From contig PTFA01000367.1 in assembly GCA_003342895.1 (NCBI GenBank), positions 666,636 through 730,635 of the forward strand: 64,000 nt of DNA, given 5' to 3'. The notes under the pieces are model-generated. The model saw only the letters and a program-made list of their open reading frames with translations, was not told where the DNA came from and ran no database searches. The stretch is from Casuarius casuarius (taxonomy: Eukaryota > Chordata > Aves > Casuariiformes > Casuariidae). This document shows, in pieces, positions 50,513 to 62,180 of this stretch. The position numbers and the translations under genes were made by a program. Position 1 is the stretch's first letter. The number at the start of each line of letters is the position of its first letter.

Positions 50513-50533
50513 CAGACTGCTGAGACCCATCAC
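50513..50533 (-). other. Possible 5' micro-exon, 21 nt
   Basis: The acceptor is strong (CTGCTTACTTCTAATAG) and the donor good (AGTCTG followed by GTGAGCG). It contains an ATG in one frame. It would follow the CpG-island exon directly. Its length makes a chance match possible. Confidence 0.25.
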
Positions 50534-51640
50534 CTATTAGAAGTAAGCAGAGTTCCGTGCTGCAGATTCTATTTACCAGACAGGAAAAACTCCCAAAACT
50601 TGTAGTAGCATTCAAAAGCCAAGAGTTAAGATTTCTATTCTAAAATTTTTACAATAAATATAAAAAAATTGTACAAGGCAGAAAGTAGATAATCAGATTG
50701 GATATTTAGTGAATATTTAAGAAACAAGATTTTTTTAAAAAACAGAACCACTTAAGATAATCATGAAAAATTGTGTATTTACGTAAAATTATAGCTTTGC
50801 CACCCATCTATGGCAAAATCTTTTCCAAACTGATTGAATTAAACTTCTAAGTACAATAGCAGCTTTGCCCATTTTGGCACCAGTAGTGGTTAAATAAACT
50901 GCACTGCATATTCTCCATCACCTCTTCCAGAATTTCAGGGATCTATGAAGGATAAAAGAAATGATAAGTTCTAGTCAAACCCTGACTCAGTTAATGTTCC
51001 TGAGACTTCAACTCTGTGCTGAAAACAGTGAAGGATCTTACATGGAATACTGCCTTCCTCAAACTGTAAAGAAATCCAGATCATTTTCTCTCAAAAAGAT
51101 AACTAATAACTTGTTGGCTATGCAGTTATCAAAAAAGCTTTCAGTAATTTATAGCTTATAAAGTCATTCAATAAGTTAAATATCCCCCCCTAAAAACCAA
51201 AAGAATAATTTTATGACAAAAGTCAACTGGGTTATCATAATTTTGTATTATTTCTTGGATTAGTCTATACTGCTCCTGGACTGAGGAGAGCAGAAAGATG
51301 CATTTCACAATTTGAAAAAAGAATCTACAGCGTTATCTCACAAGTCTTCTTAGGGTCTTATTCACACAAGGAACTGCACAAAATCGTTCACCTTTCTAGG
51401 TTTTGAACTTGCATAGCATCATATGACATGTTAAAAGTGTCTTTACTGTATGTTGTACAGTTATTAACCAAAATCTTCCTCTCTATTGCTGCATGAAAGG
51501 ATTTTGTGGTCACTTGGACTGTGCCCTACCATACTAGCCCCTACCAAGTAGCCCTTCAGGTTGCTAACAGAGATGACAAGCTAGATCAAATAAGCTTATT
51601 AAAATAGTTGCCAAGGAACTATGTCTGAAGCAGTTCTTAC

Positions 51641-51895
51641 TTGACCGTGCCCGCAGCTGCCCAGCACGTACTCCCCCTCCGCCTGCAGCTGCGGAGCCGG
51701 GCGGCAGCTCCGGGGCGGGCGCGGCGCGCAGCCACCACCCGCCTTGCCCTCCGGCGCCCTCTGCCGGCCCGTCCCGGGCCTGAGGAAGCGGCTTCGCGCC
51801 GCCCAGACCCGCGCCCCACAGCGCGCCCGCGCCGGGCGCTGCGCCGATCTCCGCCGCTTTGGGCAGTCAGCGCGCCACCGTCTCACCACGTTCAG
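51641..51895 (-). promoter_or_regulatory. CpG island: promoter and probable first exon
   Basis: This is the only strongly GC-rich, CpG-dense stretch in an otherwise AT-rich window. On the minus strand it ends at a donor (CGGTCAA followed by GTAAGAAC), so it fits a CpG-island promoter with exon 1. There is no ATG on the minus strand in the exon, which suggests an untranslated leader. Open frames in several registers on both strands here (such as 51599-51889 and 51641-51910) are expected from GC-rich, stop-poor DNA and are not called as genes. CpG-island promoters are often bidirectional, so a divergent plus-strand transcript is possible. Confidence 0.65.
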
Positions 51896-51899
51896 CTTA

Positions 51900-53100
51900 C
51901 ATACCCTTAGCTTCCCTTCAGCTGGTTAAGCTCCAGCGCTGCCTCTCCCTTTTCTTCGGGCACTTTCAGAACTTCCTTACACCTTTAGCAGAACTACAAC
52001 TCTATGGTTGATGTAATCTAATCCCCTCTAACAGTGCAGACCTCCAACGAACTGCAGATGCTTTAACACCATGAAGATGTAGGCAAGCAGTTGAACTTCC
52101 ACGTGGCATTTCCCTTTCCTCCCACTCTTGGGTGTTCTTTAAAATTCAGGCCTTCAAGCTTCCTTTCTTGGAAGAGCCTCTGAACTTCTGGCTTCTGCTG
52201 AAAAATGGACTCCAGTTCATCTCCAAGCAGCTTTCTCTGGCAACAGTATGACCTTGTATTCAGCAACAACAACAAAAATCCTATCCCATTCCAAAAGACT
52301 ACCCTTCTGCTCTTCTGCCCCACTTTTTCAAACCCCGCTCTGACACCTTTTTCCTCTTCTCATACAAATGCATTCTACCTACCAATAAACAAATCTAGTT
52401 TTCTTCCAAATTAAATATCTGTCCACATTTCCTTGGAAAAGCACTAAACCCTCTGAGTAACAAAACAGCGTAAGTTTTACTTGAGTCACACTTAATATTA
52501 AGGTAACACTGAAATTGCCTACATTCTCTACACCTCAATATTTACTTTCTAGCTGGCCTGCAAACTTTCAGCCTTCCGAAAGGCAATGCTTAACATAACT
52601 ACCAAGTAGCAGAGAGAAGAAAGTTATATTTCAAATTCATTAAACCTCAAATTTAAATTTCAATTTTACTTTAAAAAAAAAATGATTTTTTCCCCCTCCA
52701 ATATACTTTAGAATTGCTTAGCTAAAGGGGGGAGGGGGAAGTAGTGTTTTTGACATTTAGCATGCCAGTTCAGAATTAAAGAATTCTCCTTAGACATCCC
52801 AGAAAGACAACCGATCAAATACCCTCAAACATACAGGGAATCCATCAGACTGGAAAGAATAAATCTGAAAGCACAAAACTTCGCCCCCACCTCTCCAACT
52901 GAAGGTATTGATAGCAAAAGTGGCCGCGTCTACTCTACAGGAAGTTATGTGGGGTTTTTTGTTTGTTTTAAATGCTACAACTTCCACAGCACTTGTGTCT
53001 TTCCCAGAGGCTTCTCAAAACTTGACCAAGTAATCTATTGAAGATATGCAATTTGTGCTTCACTAGCAGAAGACAGGCCAGTTAAATTTTTTTCAAATGT
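51900..53100. other. Upstream flank, no gene seen
   Basis: AT-rich sequence to the right of the CpG island, without convincing plus-strand exons. If a divergent transcript starts at the island it would enter this region. Confidence 0.4.
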
Positions 53101-53129
53101 CAATGCAAGAAGCATAGCCTCAACAAACC

Positions 53130-53440
53130 CATAAAACAGAAAAGGACTCCATACAGCAGGCATCTGAGATACCATCTACTTCAGCGATATGGAGTACTGG
53201 TAGCTGGAAAAGCAATTAAGACTCTGAACTTAAGGAAGTTTAATCTTTACAGCTTAGATAGTTAAGTAGTGAACAGACTGACAACAGAGGCTGTGGAACC
53301 TCCATTACTGAAAGGTTCAGAAAACAAGTTAAACAAATATCTGTTAGGAATTGGTTAGGTATGACTGACCCTGCCCTAGGCTAGAAGAATGAACTATTGA
53401 ACCTTTGTGCCCCCTTCCAAGCCTCTTTCTTTGGTGAAGG
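53130..53440 (+). mobile_element. CR1-type LINE 3'-end fragment
   Basis: Around 53280-53380 the text reads like the well-known 3' region of sauropsid CR1 elements: GAGGCTGTGGAACCTCCATT, then AAGTTAAACAAATATCTGTT and GACCCTGCCCTAGGC. CR1 copies are usually truncated at the 5' end. This one has no open reading frame and is diverged, so it is an inactive fossil. The identification is from memory of the consensus, and the edges are approximate. Confidence 0.55.
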
Positions 53441-53553
53441 ACCAGGGAATTGCCACATCATCATCTTATTTTAGTCAATTTATCTTTTAAAAACACATGC
53501 AAAATTAGGTATATTTATTTCAGTCATGAAGATGCAGTATAATCAGAAAAAGC

Positions 53554-54330
53554 TCACAGCCTTGTAGTGGGGAAGACATCGCTAGACAAACTAAGCAACA
53601 GAGCAAGATTCCAACAACAGAGAAGTAGGCGAGAGGGGCTGACAGGCAGGAGGGTCAGAAGAAGCAGGAAGAGGTGCAAAGGTGCATGGACACAAGGAAA
53701 CTGTAACTGAGCTGGGTAGAGCCATTTGCTGATCCTGCTGCTGAGGAATAAGGGCAGGAGTAAAACTATTAACTGCTGGTGCCAAGAAAGCCTGATTTCC
53801 ATAACACTCATCCTGGAGCAGAAGACTAAATGCTTAGTAGCATCAGAGAGCAGTAAGGGCTGCCTGTTCCCAAAGAGAAGGTAAGCCAGGACCAAGGGTA
53901 ACCCCTGCACAGGCAGTGCCCTCACCAACTGGGGTGCAGTCCTACAGCATCTGAACACAACAGGCAGAGCAGGATGGCGGTAACAGGGTCCACTGACAGT
54001 TCCAGACAAGACAAGCAACAAACCAGATCCACAGTCCATCCAGGAAGGCCAGTCAAGACCAAAAGGAGATGTGAACTAGAGACAACACCCAAGACAAGTT
54101 ACAACATATGTCTGAGGGGTTCACCCAGGAGATAAGCTACCTGCCATGGAGATCTGAGGTTTATCCAGGAGGCAGGACCAGAAGCAGGACTAGAGGCAGG
54201 CACACCAACAACACAGCCCAGGTAAGAAGGGGCTCCTGGGAGCTCTTATAGGCAGAGGGTGGGGTTGGAGGCCCCAGGTGAGGCTGGTGAAGGCTGTTAA
54301 GGCCTATTAGAGCTCTCAAGGCCCTGATAG
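53554..54330. other. GC-rich repeat-like block
   Basis: GC content is clearly raised for about 780 bp directly after the CR1-like piece. The longest open frame in the window (minus strand, 53554-54039, 161 codons) lies here. Its translation is an extreme Leu/Pro/Ser/Cys mix, as expected when the complement of a purine-rich repeat is read, and it has no flanking gene signals. Text such as GCTCCTGGGAGCTCTTATAG near 54230-54250 suggests a diverged LTR or other element. I could not name it. Confidence 0.35.
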
Positions 54331-55240
54331 GCAGCAAAGTTAATCTTCATGTCCATTGAGAGAGGCAAAGTTGGCAGCTGAACCACAGCTACACCTTAAC
54401 AGTCTATTACCCTAAATAGCTGCTAATTCTGATTAGCTGAAGCTTAGATCTTACTAAGTTTAGCTGTGCTGATCAGTTTGTGTTAACATAAAATGAAACT
54501 AGAGATGTTAGTGTTAAATAGAAAAGACTCATTGACTGTGGAGGCAAAATATTTGATAAAAACTTCACGAATGCTTCTGCCAGTTTTTGCATAAATAATA
54601 TATACTAATGAACCCAAAGTATGAAAAATCATACACATTGCTCAAAATTTCACAAAAATTTCTAGAGCAAAGCCAAGCAAGACTAATAAAAAAAGGTTTT
54701 CCATTTACTAAGAATAATTTACAGCAACTTGTCATCATGAAAGTCCTTAAAGCACTGGGAGTTGTTTCTTATACAAATGATGATCCGACTTCAGTAAGAT
54801 AAAACATACTTGACTTATCAATAATATCAGTTCTTATGTACTTGAAATGAAGCTTTTGCTGAAGTACCATATGGAATGGGGCCTATAAACAGAGTAATTG
54901 TTTCATTAGTTTTAATAAAATTGTATGCAATCATTGCTCAATGATTTGGGGATGGAATTTAGCTGAACGAAAATCATAATCAAGCCAATGTTCCAAAACC
55001 AAAAATAATGAATTAATTCTTAGACATGTTCTTCATTATCAATTCCTAGTAAGAACCCTTTAACACCAAGAGTCAAGTCAAACAGCATATAATTGTCATT
55101 CCTTGGCTTATCTAGTATATCTATTGTTGCTAAGATGGGGAAAACGTCAGAAAAGGCAAAACTGTCCATGTAACAATACCTAATTGCTTCTAATTTGAAC
55201 AGAAAGCATTTAACAATAAAAGCAACTATTTTTAAACATA
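54331..55240. other. Intergenic AT-rich sequence
   Basis: I see no exon, repeat family or structured element in this stretch. Confidence 0.4.
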
Positions 55241-55259
55241 CTCTTAATATTTAAGATCT

Positions 55260-55600
55260 AAGGCACAGATTCACGAAGGAGCTTATTCTATGCCTAACTT
55301 GTAGGCATATGATTTGGGCAGTTTAATTCACAAACCTAACTTTAGTGTCTTAGTTGACAAGAGCTGGACACTGAAGACTCTCAGTAGCTACTATGAATAA
55401 GGAGTATAAATTGTTGGAAGTTTATCTAGGGGCTAGAGGTTAACAAAGGTTAGGCCTGAAATTCCGCTTCTCCAAGACTCAGACTCCCATCTACAATGCT
55501 GAGTCATTTGCTTATACATAAATGCCCGAAACCCCTTCCTACATGCATACTAATAAATACACAGGCATTGTCCTGTGATCATCCACACTGATAAGCTGTT
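55260..55600. repeat. Possible ancient interspersed repeat
   Basis: Phrases such as GGCACAGATTCACGAAGGAG and CCTAACTTGTAGGCAT resemble an old dispersed repeat seen in sauropsid genomes. This is a recollection of style rather than a match I can verify. Confidence 0.25.
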
Positions 55601-55818
55601 AGTGCAGTCCTTGGCATGATTTTTGGCCACATACCAATTAATATTCTTCCAAACAATTCCTGGACATGATTCCAGGTTATCATGTCTACAGACCATTTCC
55701 AAAATGCAGTTTGGATGCATTCAGCTTGATTTATTAGGTAAGAGAACTTAATATATGGATTCTATCATATTACCTATCAATCATGTTCTATGCAACTTTT
55801 GGTTCTATTATGCCAAGC

Positions 55819-55913
55819 GGCCTCAGGGCCAGAGAGGGCCTGGTCCATTTTGTTTACTAGCACAGATGTGGTCTTAGGTTCTGAAATCGTATATGGGCAC
55901 AGAAAACTAGTCC
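55819..55913 (+). repeat. Long direct repeat, copy 1
   Basis: These 95 bases are identical to 63906-64000, in the same orientation, 8087 bp apart. The left flanks differ immediately before the first shared base, so the boundary is sharp. Because copy 2 is cut by the window edge, the true repeat may be longer. Confidence 0.95.
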
Positions 55914-57781
55914 CACTGCTTTTTTCCAAGGGCACAGTTAGGGCGTTATCTCTGTCTCTCCCCAGGATATAGAAAATGTGGGTTCAGTCTTGTCCCTTAG
56001 CACAAGGAGCTGAAATCGGAAATTCCTGTATCCCTTTCTCAGAGAAGAACCCTTAGCACGAGTCCACAGGACAAGGCTGGAAGTATCTTCAATTATCCAG
56101 TTGAAGCTGTCCCTTCCGCATCCTCATAAACAGAGAAAGGTCAAGGGACGGAAAGGAAAGGGCAAAAGCACGCACACACAAATGAGAGAGATGATAACTC
56201 TTTGGCATAATGAACAGGAAATGATTGAGAGGGAGGAGTCGTGGGTTCCTCTGCCTGCCCCAGTACTATTTATGCATTTTATCTGTATTTTTAAGTGCAT
56301 ACTTTATCTTGAGAGCAGGGACTAAATCATCGGACTTCCCACTTTCACTGAAGTGTCCTAATGAAAACAGTTTACCTGCACTAAGCTCTGCACTATTATT
56401 GCTAGACTATTCCAAATTACCCGGGATAGCTTTTCTATTTCTAAGTTATCTCTGTGCAGCCCTGTAAAATGGGGAACAGAGGAAAAATTAACAGAAAGTT
56501 AAAATACACAAAATTAAAGAAACAAAGTACAAATTTCCTTCCATGTAAAAAGCAGCATGCTGCAAAAATCACTTTTATTCTGGTGCTTTTTTCAGTTCAA
56601 TTTGATATTTTTATTCAACTCTATTTTACGGGAAAAATAAAAACTTCAAATTTATCATTTAATTTTACTTGATTTCCCAAGGCAATAGTGTGCTTACATG
56701 TAGCTACATCTTAATGGAAAAGATAAGGGAGCAATTTCAATAGATCTTTTAAACTTGTGATATTTTTTCTTGATACTGCTCCTCCACCCTAAGAAATCAC
56801 CTTAATTACTTCTAAGTTAAATATCCCTTTTTTGTAAAACTATTTAAAATATAAACATATGTTTAACTGAGCTTTGTTCTTTTATTCACATGTATTTATC
56901 TGCAGTTTTTCCATCAGACCAAATGGGCCCAAAAGAAGTGCTGTCTGAAAAGGAAAAACATACAATTAACAGAAACTACAAGTCCTCTTCAAACAGCTGT
57001 CTACTTTTAATACAGATGAATACCCCTGATGCTTCTCAAAAGTCTTATAAGAATCATGCCACTGAACATACTAATTTTCCCTGCCAATCTTACATTTTTA
57101 TTTAACACTAACTAGGTTGATGTCAAAAAACTGAAACAAAATTATATTCCATATGTCATACCAGAAGCAGCTTGTAAAGATTAGCATATTTATAAGACAA
57201 AAAATGCATTTTAAGTTATGCAAATATGAAAAAAAAATTTTATTTATAAAACCATTTTTTCCAATTTAACTTAAAGTATGTTTTTCTACTTTACTTTTAC
57301 AAGATCAAAGAAATTAAATTCTATCCTGTAGGAAAGATATTAGAGAGAGTAACATCTGATATTGTGCAAAATGTCAACAATCAATAATTTAGCCTTTCAA
57401 CCTGTAATGCTAGGGTCTAAAGAGAAATCCATCTGGTCCAACATAAGACAGAGAGAAGACAGTCAGTTTGGCAACAACCATGACTGCTCAATACACTCCA
57501 TGTTCAAAACTATATTGGACGAGAACTGAAAATATAACTCTGAGTTTCCAACTAAAACCTGGTATTTTTTACATAAGGCCACTTGTGCAAATCTCTTCTT
57601 GGGTATCTTTTTTATAGTGAATTCATTTAGATAAACTTTATAAAACAGCACTCTTTATACCTGTTTAAATATCTGAAAGGTAATGCGAGTTGCAGATGAA
57701 CAATTAAAAGCATGTGCTTTCAGCAGAAGTGCAATATATGAATAACAAAATTATTAAAAACAAAGCTAAAGCATAGTTAGC

Positions 57782-57782
57782 N
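57782..57782. other. Single undetermined base (N)
   Basis: This is the only N in the window. It marks an unresolved or ambiguous base in the assembly, and it falls inside the interval flanked by the 95-bp repeats. Confidence 0.99.
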
Positions 57783-60700
57783 TGCTATACTGACCTTTCT
57801 TATGGTCATTAATACTCAATACATTAATAAAGTCAGGATAATATTTGTCTGCCTCTTGGAGACATAGTTCTCTGTATGAAGTTGATGGACTGACAAGTAC
57901 TTCAGTATATTCCACATGTATTTTGTTGTATTGCCTTTGGTGATAATATATAACTTAGTTAACCTAATTTAACATCAATATCAAAATAGCTTGCCAGAGG
58001 AAACTGTATGCTAGTTAAATATATATTTTGCCTTGTAGCAACATAATTTGCTATCCAAGAATTTTCACTAAAAATTAGTTATAATTCTCTGACAGATATT
58101 TTCAAAATGTGAAAACTGACCAAAAATAACTTTAGGTTAACAATTAAAAGTACTGAGGAAATTATAAAAACCCTTTTGATAATGAGACTATATTTCTTCA
58201 TCAGTGTTATTCATTTTAAGAATCCACAACCTGTCAATAGCAGATTTTTATTTTATTAACACTGTCATACAAACTAGGCAATATAATAGCAAAGTTTCTA
58301 GTAAACTCATCTTTGTATGCACTTTATGATGCACTAATAATCTGTAATAGAATTAATAGGGTAACTTGCAGGAAGTAAGCAGTACAGCTACAAGAGTATT
58401 TTTGCTGCACAGCTCTTTCAAGCTACTATTCTTAGCTAAGAAAGCACTTTAATTTCTCTAAATAGCTGTTCAGTAATACAGAAATACACTAATTAAAATC
58501 TGGCTTTCTTCATTAAATTATGTCATTGTTGAACTTCTGCAAAACTGAATGTTTGCTATCATTTTTAAGTGTCTTTTAAATAACCAAAAGTTCTTTGCCC
58601 ATATTATTGATAATTTAATTTTGTAAATTCTATAGGTATAGCAAAATGCCTGATGACTGACCGTTGTTGCCTTGATAGTGGTAAAGCTTCCAGAGCTTGA
58701 AATAGTTTCAGGAATGTTGTATAGCTTCACAGGGCATTTTAATGTCAACTGTCACATAAACTGTTAACATAAATGTTTGCTCTTCATAATAAAGAAAGTG
58801 ATTTCCGTATTTTACACTTTTTTAAAAAGTAGAAATCCTGGTAACTCTGTTTATTAAAATATCTGGTACAATTTGTTATTGTTGTGGGGGATGAAATGGA
58901 GTGAGAAGGAGGGAAAGTAGACAAGAGATTAAATGACCCATAAAAGTAGTTCTCAGATACTGCAATGGATTGATTAATCAACTGCTAATCACAGAATTAC
59001 TTCAACAGAGAAATCAGTTCATACCAAAAAATATCAACACAGTCCCTGCAGATGCTGTAATTAAAACTCATTTGGCATAGACTTTTTCTTAAAATATTTA
59101 TATCCAATAAGCTTAATATATAACAAAGGCAGGTTACTTTGTATTTCTAGTACTGATGATACCATGGATGAACTATACAGTGTAATCATCAAATCAAGAA
59201 GTGATGATAGGCTACATGATGACCTACAGAGCTTATAATATAATAACAGTAACTGTACCTAGTATTTCAGAGGCAACATAATTTTAAATATAGCCTAACA
59301 TACTGAAAATGTATGGCCACTACTATTCATAGGACTGCCAGAGGGGGAAAATGGCTAGGGAAAATCTGTATTTCAAATATCATGTATGTGAATGATTTCT
59401 GGCAGAAGAGATCTATGCAATATTTCCCTCCAGAAATTTTAAAAGGAATTAAATTGAGAAGAGGGAAAGTCTATTTTTATGGCAATCAAAAACAATGGGC
59501 AAGTCTAATTTTCCATATTCTCCTATCAGGTCTATTCAGATCTCACCTATCTGGTTAAACCAATGGCCACCAAAATAGCTCATGGCTATAGACTTGATAG
59601 AATTACACCTGAAGCTACAAGTGCATACCTAATTTCTGTCTATGACAAGCTTCTACTTCAAGTCAGTTTATTCCGTTTCTTTTCGTATCTTCCAGAGCTG
59701 CTGAAGAGTCCTATAGACTATGGAGCCTCCCACAAAAAGAAAATATGCACACAGGGCAGTCCACTGATACAGATCTCTGAAGTATAATTATAAGCAGAAT
59801 TTTATACTCCTAGTGATATGCAGACCAGAATCAAGATACTCTGACAAAAGAAGGTATGATTTTTTTGCCCAAGTATTCAACTATTAGTGTTAGCATGAGC
59901 CAAATCTCAGAATAATGGTTCTTTAACAAGACCTTTATTTTATAACAGTAGTATGTTAATGTAGTTACCCTTTCATATATTTATGTTACTGAAATGCAAT
60001 GGATGTTTGCCTTACCATTATTATTGATTTTCAAGGCTACCAGGTGACATTAATTAATATTTTCCAAATTAAATTCTCCACTATCATTCACAGTAAAATA
60101 TTTCATCCTGAACTCCTTGAGAATAACTAGGTATTCTTAAGTCTTTCTGTGTTTTCAAAAGGAGAACTATAAATATTCCAAGAAACTTGTTTCTGTTAAC
60201 GAAATCTTCCAAAATTTGGATTACATATTACAGGCTAAAAGTTAACTGGTTTCTAGGATCTAGAGCATTCTGTAACTTTAACAAAAAAGTAGGAAAAAAA
60301 GAGTGATTTTTCATTATTATATTATTTTCTCTGCATACTTAGCTTCTTCTTATCCATCCAGTAGGCTGGGCAGAATACTACAGAATTCTTGCAAATTAAT
60401 TCTTTCCAGTCCTACCACATTTTCTTTCTCTTCATCATGAAAGTTTCAGAAGCACAAGACCTTTCATAGTAAAATCTCCTGTTACATTCACAAGCGTGAA
60501 TTAGGGAGCTGCCTTAATAGAACTGCAAAACAAAAATGCTGAAAGCCAGACTTTCTTTTTCATTATTATTATTCCCACAAACTACTAAATAAATATACTC
60601 TTTTCTTCTAACCAGATTCTTGTGGAGAAAAACATTTCATCCAAAGAAAAAAAAAAGACAAAAAAGAAATCCTTAGTTTAGCAAACTGCATGTAAGTTTA

Positions 60701-61659
60701 AGACTCAGTGGAAGAAAGTTGTGCGAGTCAGTTCTTAAATGTACTGAACAATCTTCAAACAAAATTAACCTAGGAATACAATCAAAAGACAAAGAAGGAA
60801 TCATAGAAAGTAGCTACTAAGAAGTAATGATCCACAAAGGTATCATCTGCCAGACACGGCACAAGTGAAAATGCTTAGTGAAGGAATGGAATGAGAAACA
60901 CTAGAATAAAAGCTTTGCCGTTACTCAGCTGAAGCATCTATACAACCCCAAAAGATGCATGGAAAAGGAAATTATCTACCCTGAGCTTTAACTTTACAGA
61001 TGTACAGATGTACGTATGGCCCTTAGAACATCAAGATCCTGAGAACTTTTCAGTCCACCTCCTGGTACTGTTGCTTTCCAAATGTGCACTCCACCAGTAT
61101 TCCACAAGTGCTAAGAGCAGAACTGCATTGTATATGTGACCCAAAAAACATACAGCATCATGAGCAGCATCAAAAGATAATAAAAATGTCATATAAAATG
61201 ATGTGATGACCATGTCATGGGAACATAAAACAGGACCATCTTGTTCAAGTATCATATACTTTACCTACACCTGATATATTCTAAACCCTTACGGCTTGCC
61301 AGTGTTTTTCATATGTCTGCTTATCAGCTAAGCTCCTAAGTGCTTTCTGGTTGATATTTTTGCTTGTTTGTTCAAGATACTAAGTTATAGATATACACGT
61401 CATCAACATCAACAATTTAATTTTGGAAACCTTTTCAAAAGTTGATTCTTATTTGGTTCTAACACAGCTTATATGCAGATTACCTATAGATAAACATATT
61501 TTATAACAGCATTATAAAACTCCATTATAAAGAGTCTGAGAGCTGACTAATTCAACAGCTATATGGCAGAGAGTTTTCAGAGAAAACACAGTAAACCCGG
61601 AAACCTGTAAGATTCCACCAATCCCTGATAGTTTTCCTGTCTTAGAAATATTACCTATA

Positions 61660-61724
61660 TTTCAGGTTAACTATTGTCTTTCAGGAGTAACTACTTCAGG
61701 TTAACTACAGTGTTTCAGGTTAAG
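61660..61724. repeat. Degenerate tandem repeat, about 16-19 bp, four units
   Basis: The motif TTTCAGGTTAACTA recurs with variation at 61660, 61679, 61695 and 61713, with unit lengths of 19, 16, 18 and a partial 12 bp. It is a small, diverged minisatellite. Confidence 0.75.
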
Positions 61725-62135
61725 AAAATAACTAGAGCATCCAGCACCTAAGTATATCTGTTCCATAGACTTTTTTTAACCTCCTGCATTGTTCTTGTAT
61801 GTCTTCTCAAATCTCAAAAGAAAACCAGCATTTCTCTGAATGCTCAGACCAGCCCAGGAAGAGCTTTATCATTATTTTACAGCATTACAGACATCTAAGT
61901 AACAGCCTGCTCAGCTAGCTACACAGTTTGCAGTGACAAGCAACAGTAGCACCTGTCCTTATTTCCATGAGGAAATACAAGATATCACAAGGTATCAGAA
62001 ACCAAATCCCAGAACTGCCTTTTCTGCAATGCTGGGGAAATTAGAACATATGCAAAATCTAGGAAGCAGCTATGCATAAGGATACCGGTGGAAGGATTTA
62101 ACAGGCATTATCCCATTTTTCACTCCCTCCTGAGC

Positions 62136-62180
62136 AAAATAAATGAATAAATATACAAACAAACAAACAAATAAATAAAA
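62136..62180. repeat. A-rich simple repeat (AAAT/AAAC)
   Basis: A low-complexity run of AAAT- and AAAC-type units. It could be the decayed tail of a retroposed sequence, but no body is recognisable. Confidence 0.75.

Larger units (their letters stand above)
2304..51895 (-). other. Span of an unidentified multi-exon protein-coding gene
   Basis: This is the inferred extent of one minus-strand transcription unit, from the CpG island to a poly(A) signal after the terminal exon. It is supported by many short open frames that each sit between a minus-strand acceptor and a donor. Ten consecutive candidates between 40.6 and 11.5 kb keep a single frame across all nine junctions, and four candidates from 10.6 kb to the stop codon do the same. 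The deduced protein is rich in Leu, Ile, Phe and Ser and has no transmembrane-scale hydrophobic run that I trust. It resembles an alpha-helical repeat or scaffold-type protein, but I recognise no family. Introns range from about 0.5 to 6 kb, which is usual for a bird gene. Three joins are unresolved, so the model is incomplete. Confidence 0.6.

Noticed and set aside
51599..51910. Overlapping ORFs on both strands in the CpG island
   Set aside because: Stop codons are rare in GC-rich DNA. The minus-strand frames lack an ATG in the exon and the plus-strand ones lack exon partners.
53554..54039. 161-codon ORF on the minus strand, longest in the window
   Set aside because: Its Leu/Pro/Ser/Cys-rich low-complexity composition, location in a GC-rich repeat-like block and lack of splice or start context make it an incidental frame.
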